Shown here: positions 7,504 to 7,544 of the stretch, in pieces
How the letters are laid out: each line of letters starts with the position of its first letter
How positions within the stretch are numbered: the first letter of the stretch is position 1
NCBI GenBank assembly: GCA_903838095.1
Contig: CAILXE010000252.1
Location: 1 to 7,544 of the forward strand
Source of the DNA: an uncultured Chlorobiaceae bacterium
Lineage (GTDB): Bacteria > Bacteroidota > Chlorobiia > Chlorobiales > Chlorobiaceae
Length of the DNA: 7,544 nt
Direction of reading: 5' to 3'
Translations under genes and position numbers: made by a program
Notes under the pieces: model-generated
Databases searched by the model: none
What the model was told of the DNA's origin: nothing
What the model saw: only the letters and a program-made list of their open reading frames with translations

Positions 7504-7518
7504 TGAAAATGAGTATCA
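7504..7518. promoter_or_regulatory. Fur-box-like operator upstream of nifJ
   Basis: TGAAAATGAGTATCA matches the 7-1-7 Fur consensus TGATAATNATTATCA at 12 of 14 defined positions. It lies about 207 bases upstream of the nifJ ATG, in an AT-rich region where chance matches are more likely. It could serve nifJ or a gene beyond the right edge. The match was made by eye. Confidence 0.4.
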
Positions 7519-7523
7519 GCAAA

Positions 7524-7543
7524 ATACTATTCCACAATAGTAT
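7524..7543. repeat. AT-rich palindrome at window edge
   Basis: Perfect 8-bp arms ATACTATT (7524-7531) and AATAGTAT (7536-7543) are separated by CCAC. No T tract follows within the window. It could be a regulator binding site or the start of a larger repeat cut by the edge. Confidence 0.6.
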
Positions 7544-7544
7544 C

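Overview
This 7.5 kb window looks like ordinary chromosomal DNA of moderate GC from an anaerobic, autotrophic or fermentative bacterium. My best guess is a green sulfur bacterium (Chlorobiales). The guess rests on the style of the RuvB and pyruvate:ferredoxin oxidoreductase (PFOR) sequences, which resemble Chlorobium-type proteins as I remember them. No rRNA marker is present, so the taxonomy is inference.

Layout. Bases 2-112 hold the last 36 codons of an unrecognised gene cut by the window edge. Six bases after its TAG comes a complete DppB/OppB-type ABC transporter permease (119-1084, +). After a 53-base gap lies a ruvB homologue (1138-2172, +). It matches the family from end to end but carries one in-frame TAG at codon 125, where RuvB has a conserved tyrosine. 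Overlapping the 3' end of ruvB is a TPR-repeat lipoprotein gene (2135-3664, +). A perfect 17-bp inverted repeat flanked by A and T tracts (3682-3717) forms a two-way terminator. On the other side, convergent, is a complete nifJ-type PFOR (7297 down to 3740, -). The last 247 bases are the nifJ leader and upstream region. They hold a good ribosome binding site, a Fur-box-like site and an AT-rich palindrome at the window edge.

How the genes relate. The four plus-strand genes are close or overlapping and could share a transcript, but they have no obvious common function: transport, Holliday-junction branch migration, and envelope protein-protein contacts. PFOR interconverts pyruvate and acetyl-CoA + CO2 with ferredoxin. 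In a green sulfur bacterium it would run mainly as pyruvate synthase, feeding acetyl-CoA from the reductive TCA cycle into biosynthesis.

The main item for a second look is the ruvB amber codon, together with two other changes at normally conserved RuvB positions. The second is the Fur-like operator region upstream of nifJ. I saw no CRISPR array, insertion sequence, tRNA, rRNA, phage gene or defence system, and I do not claim a new system here.
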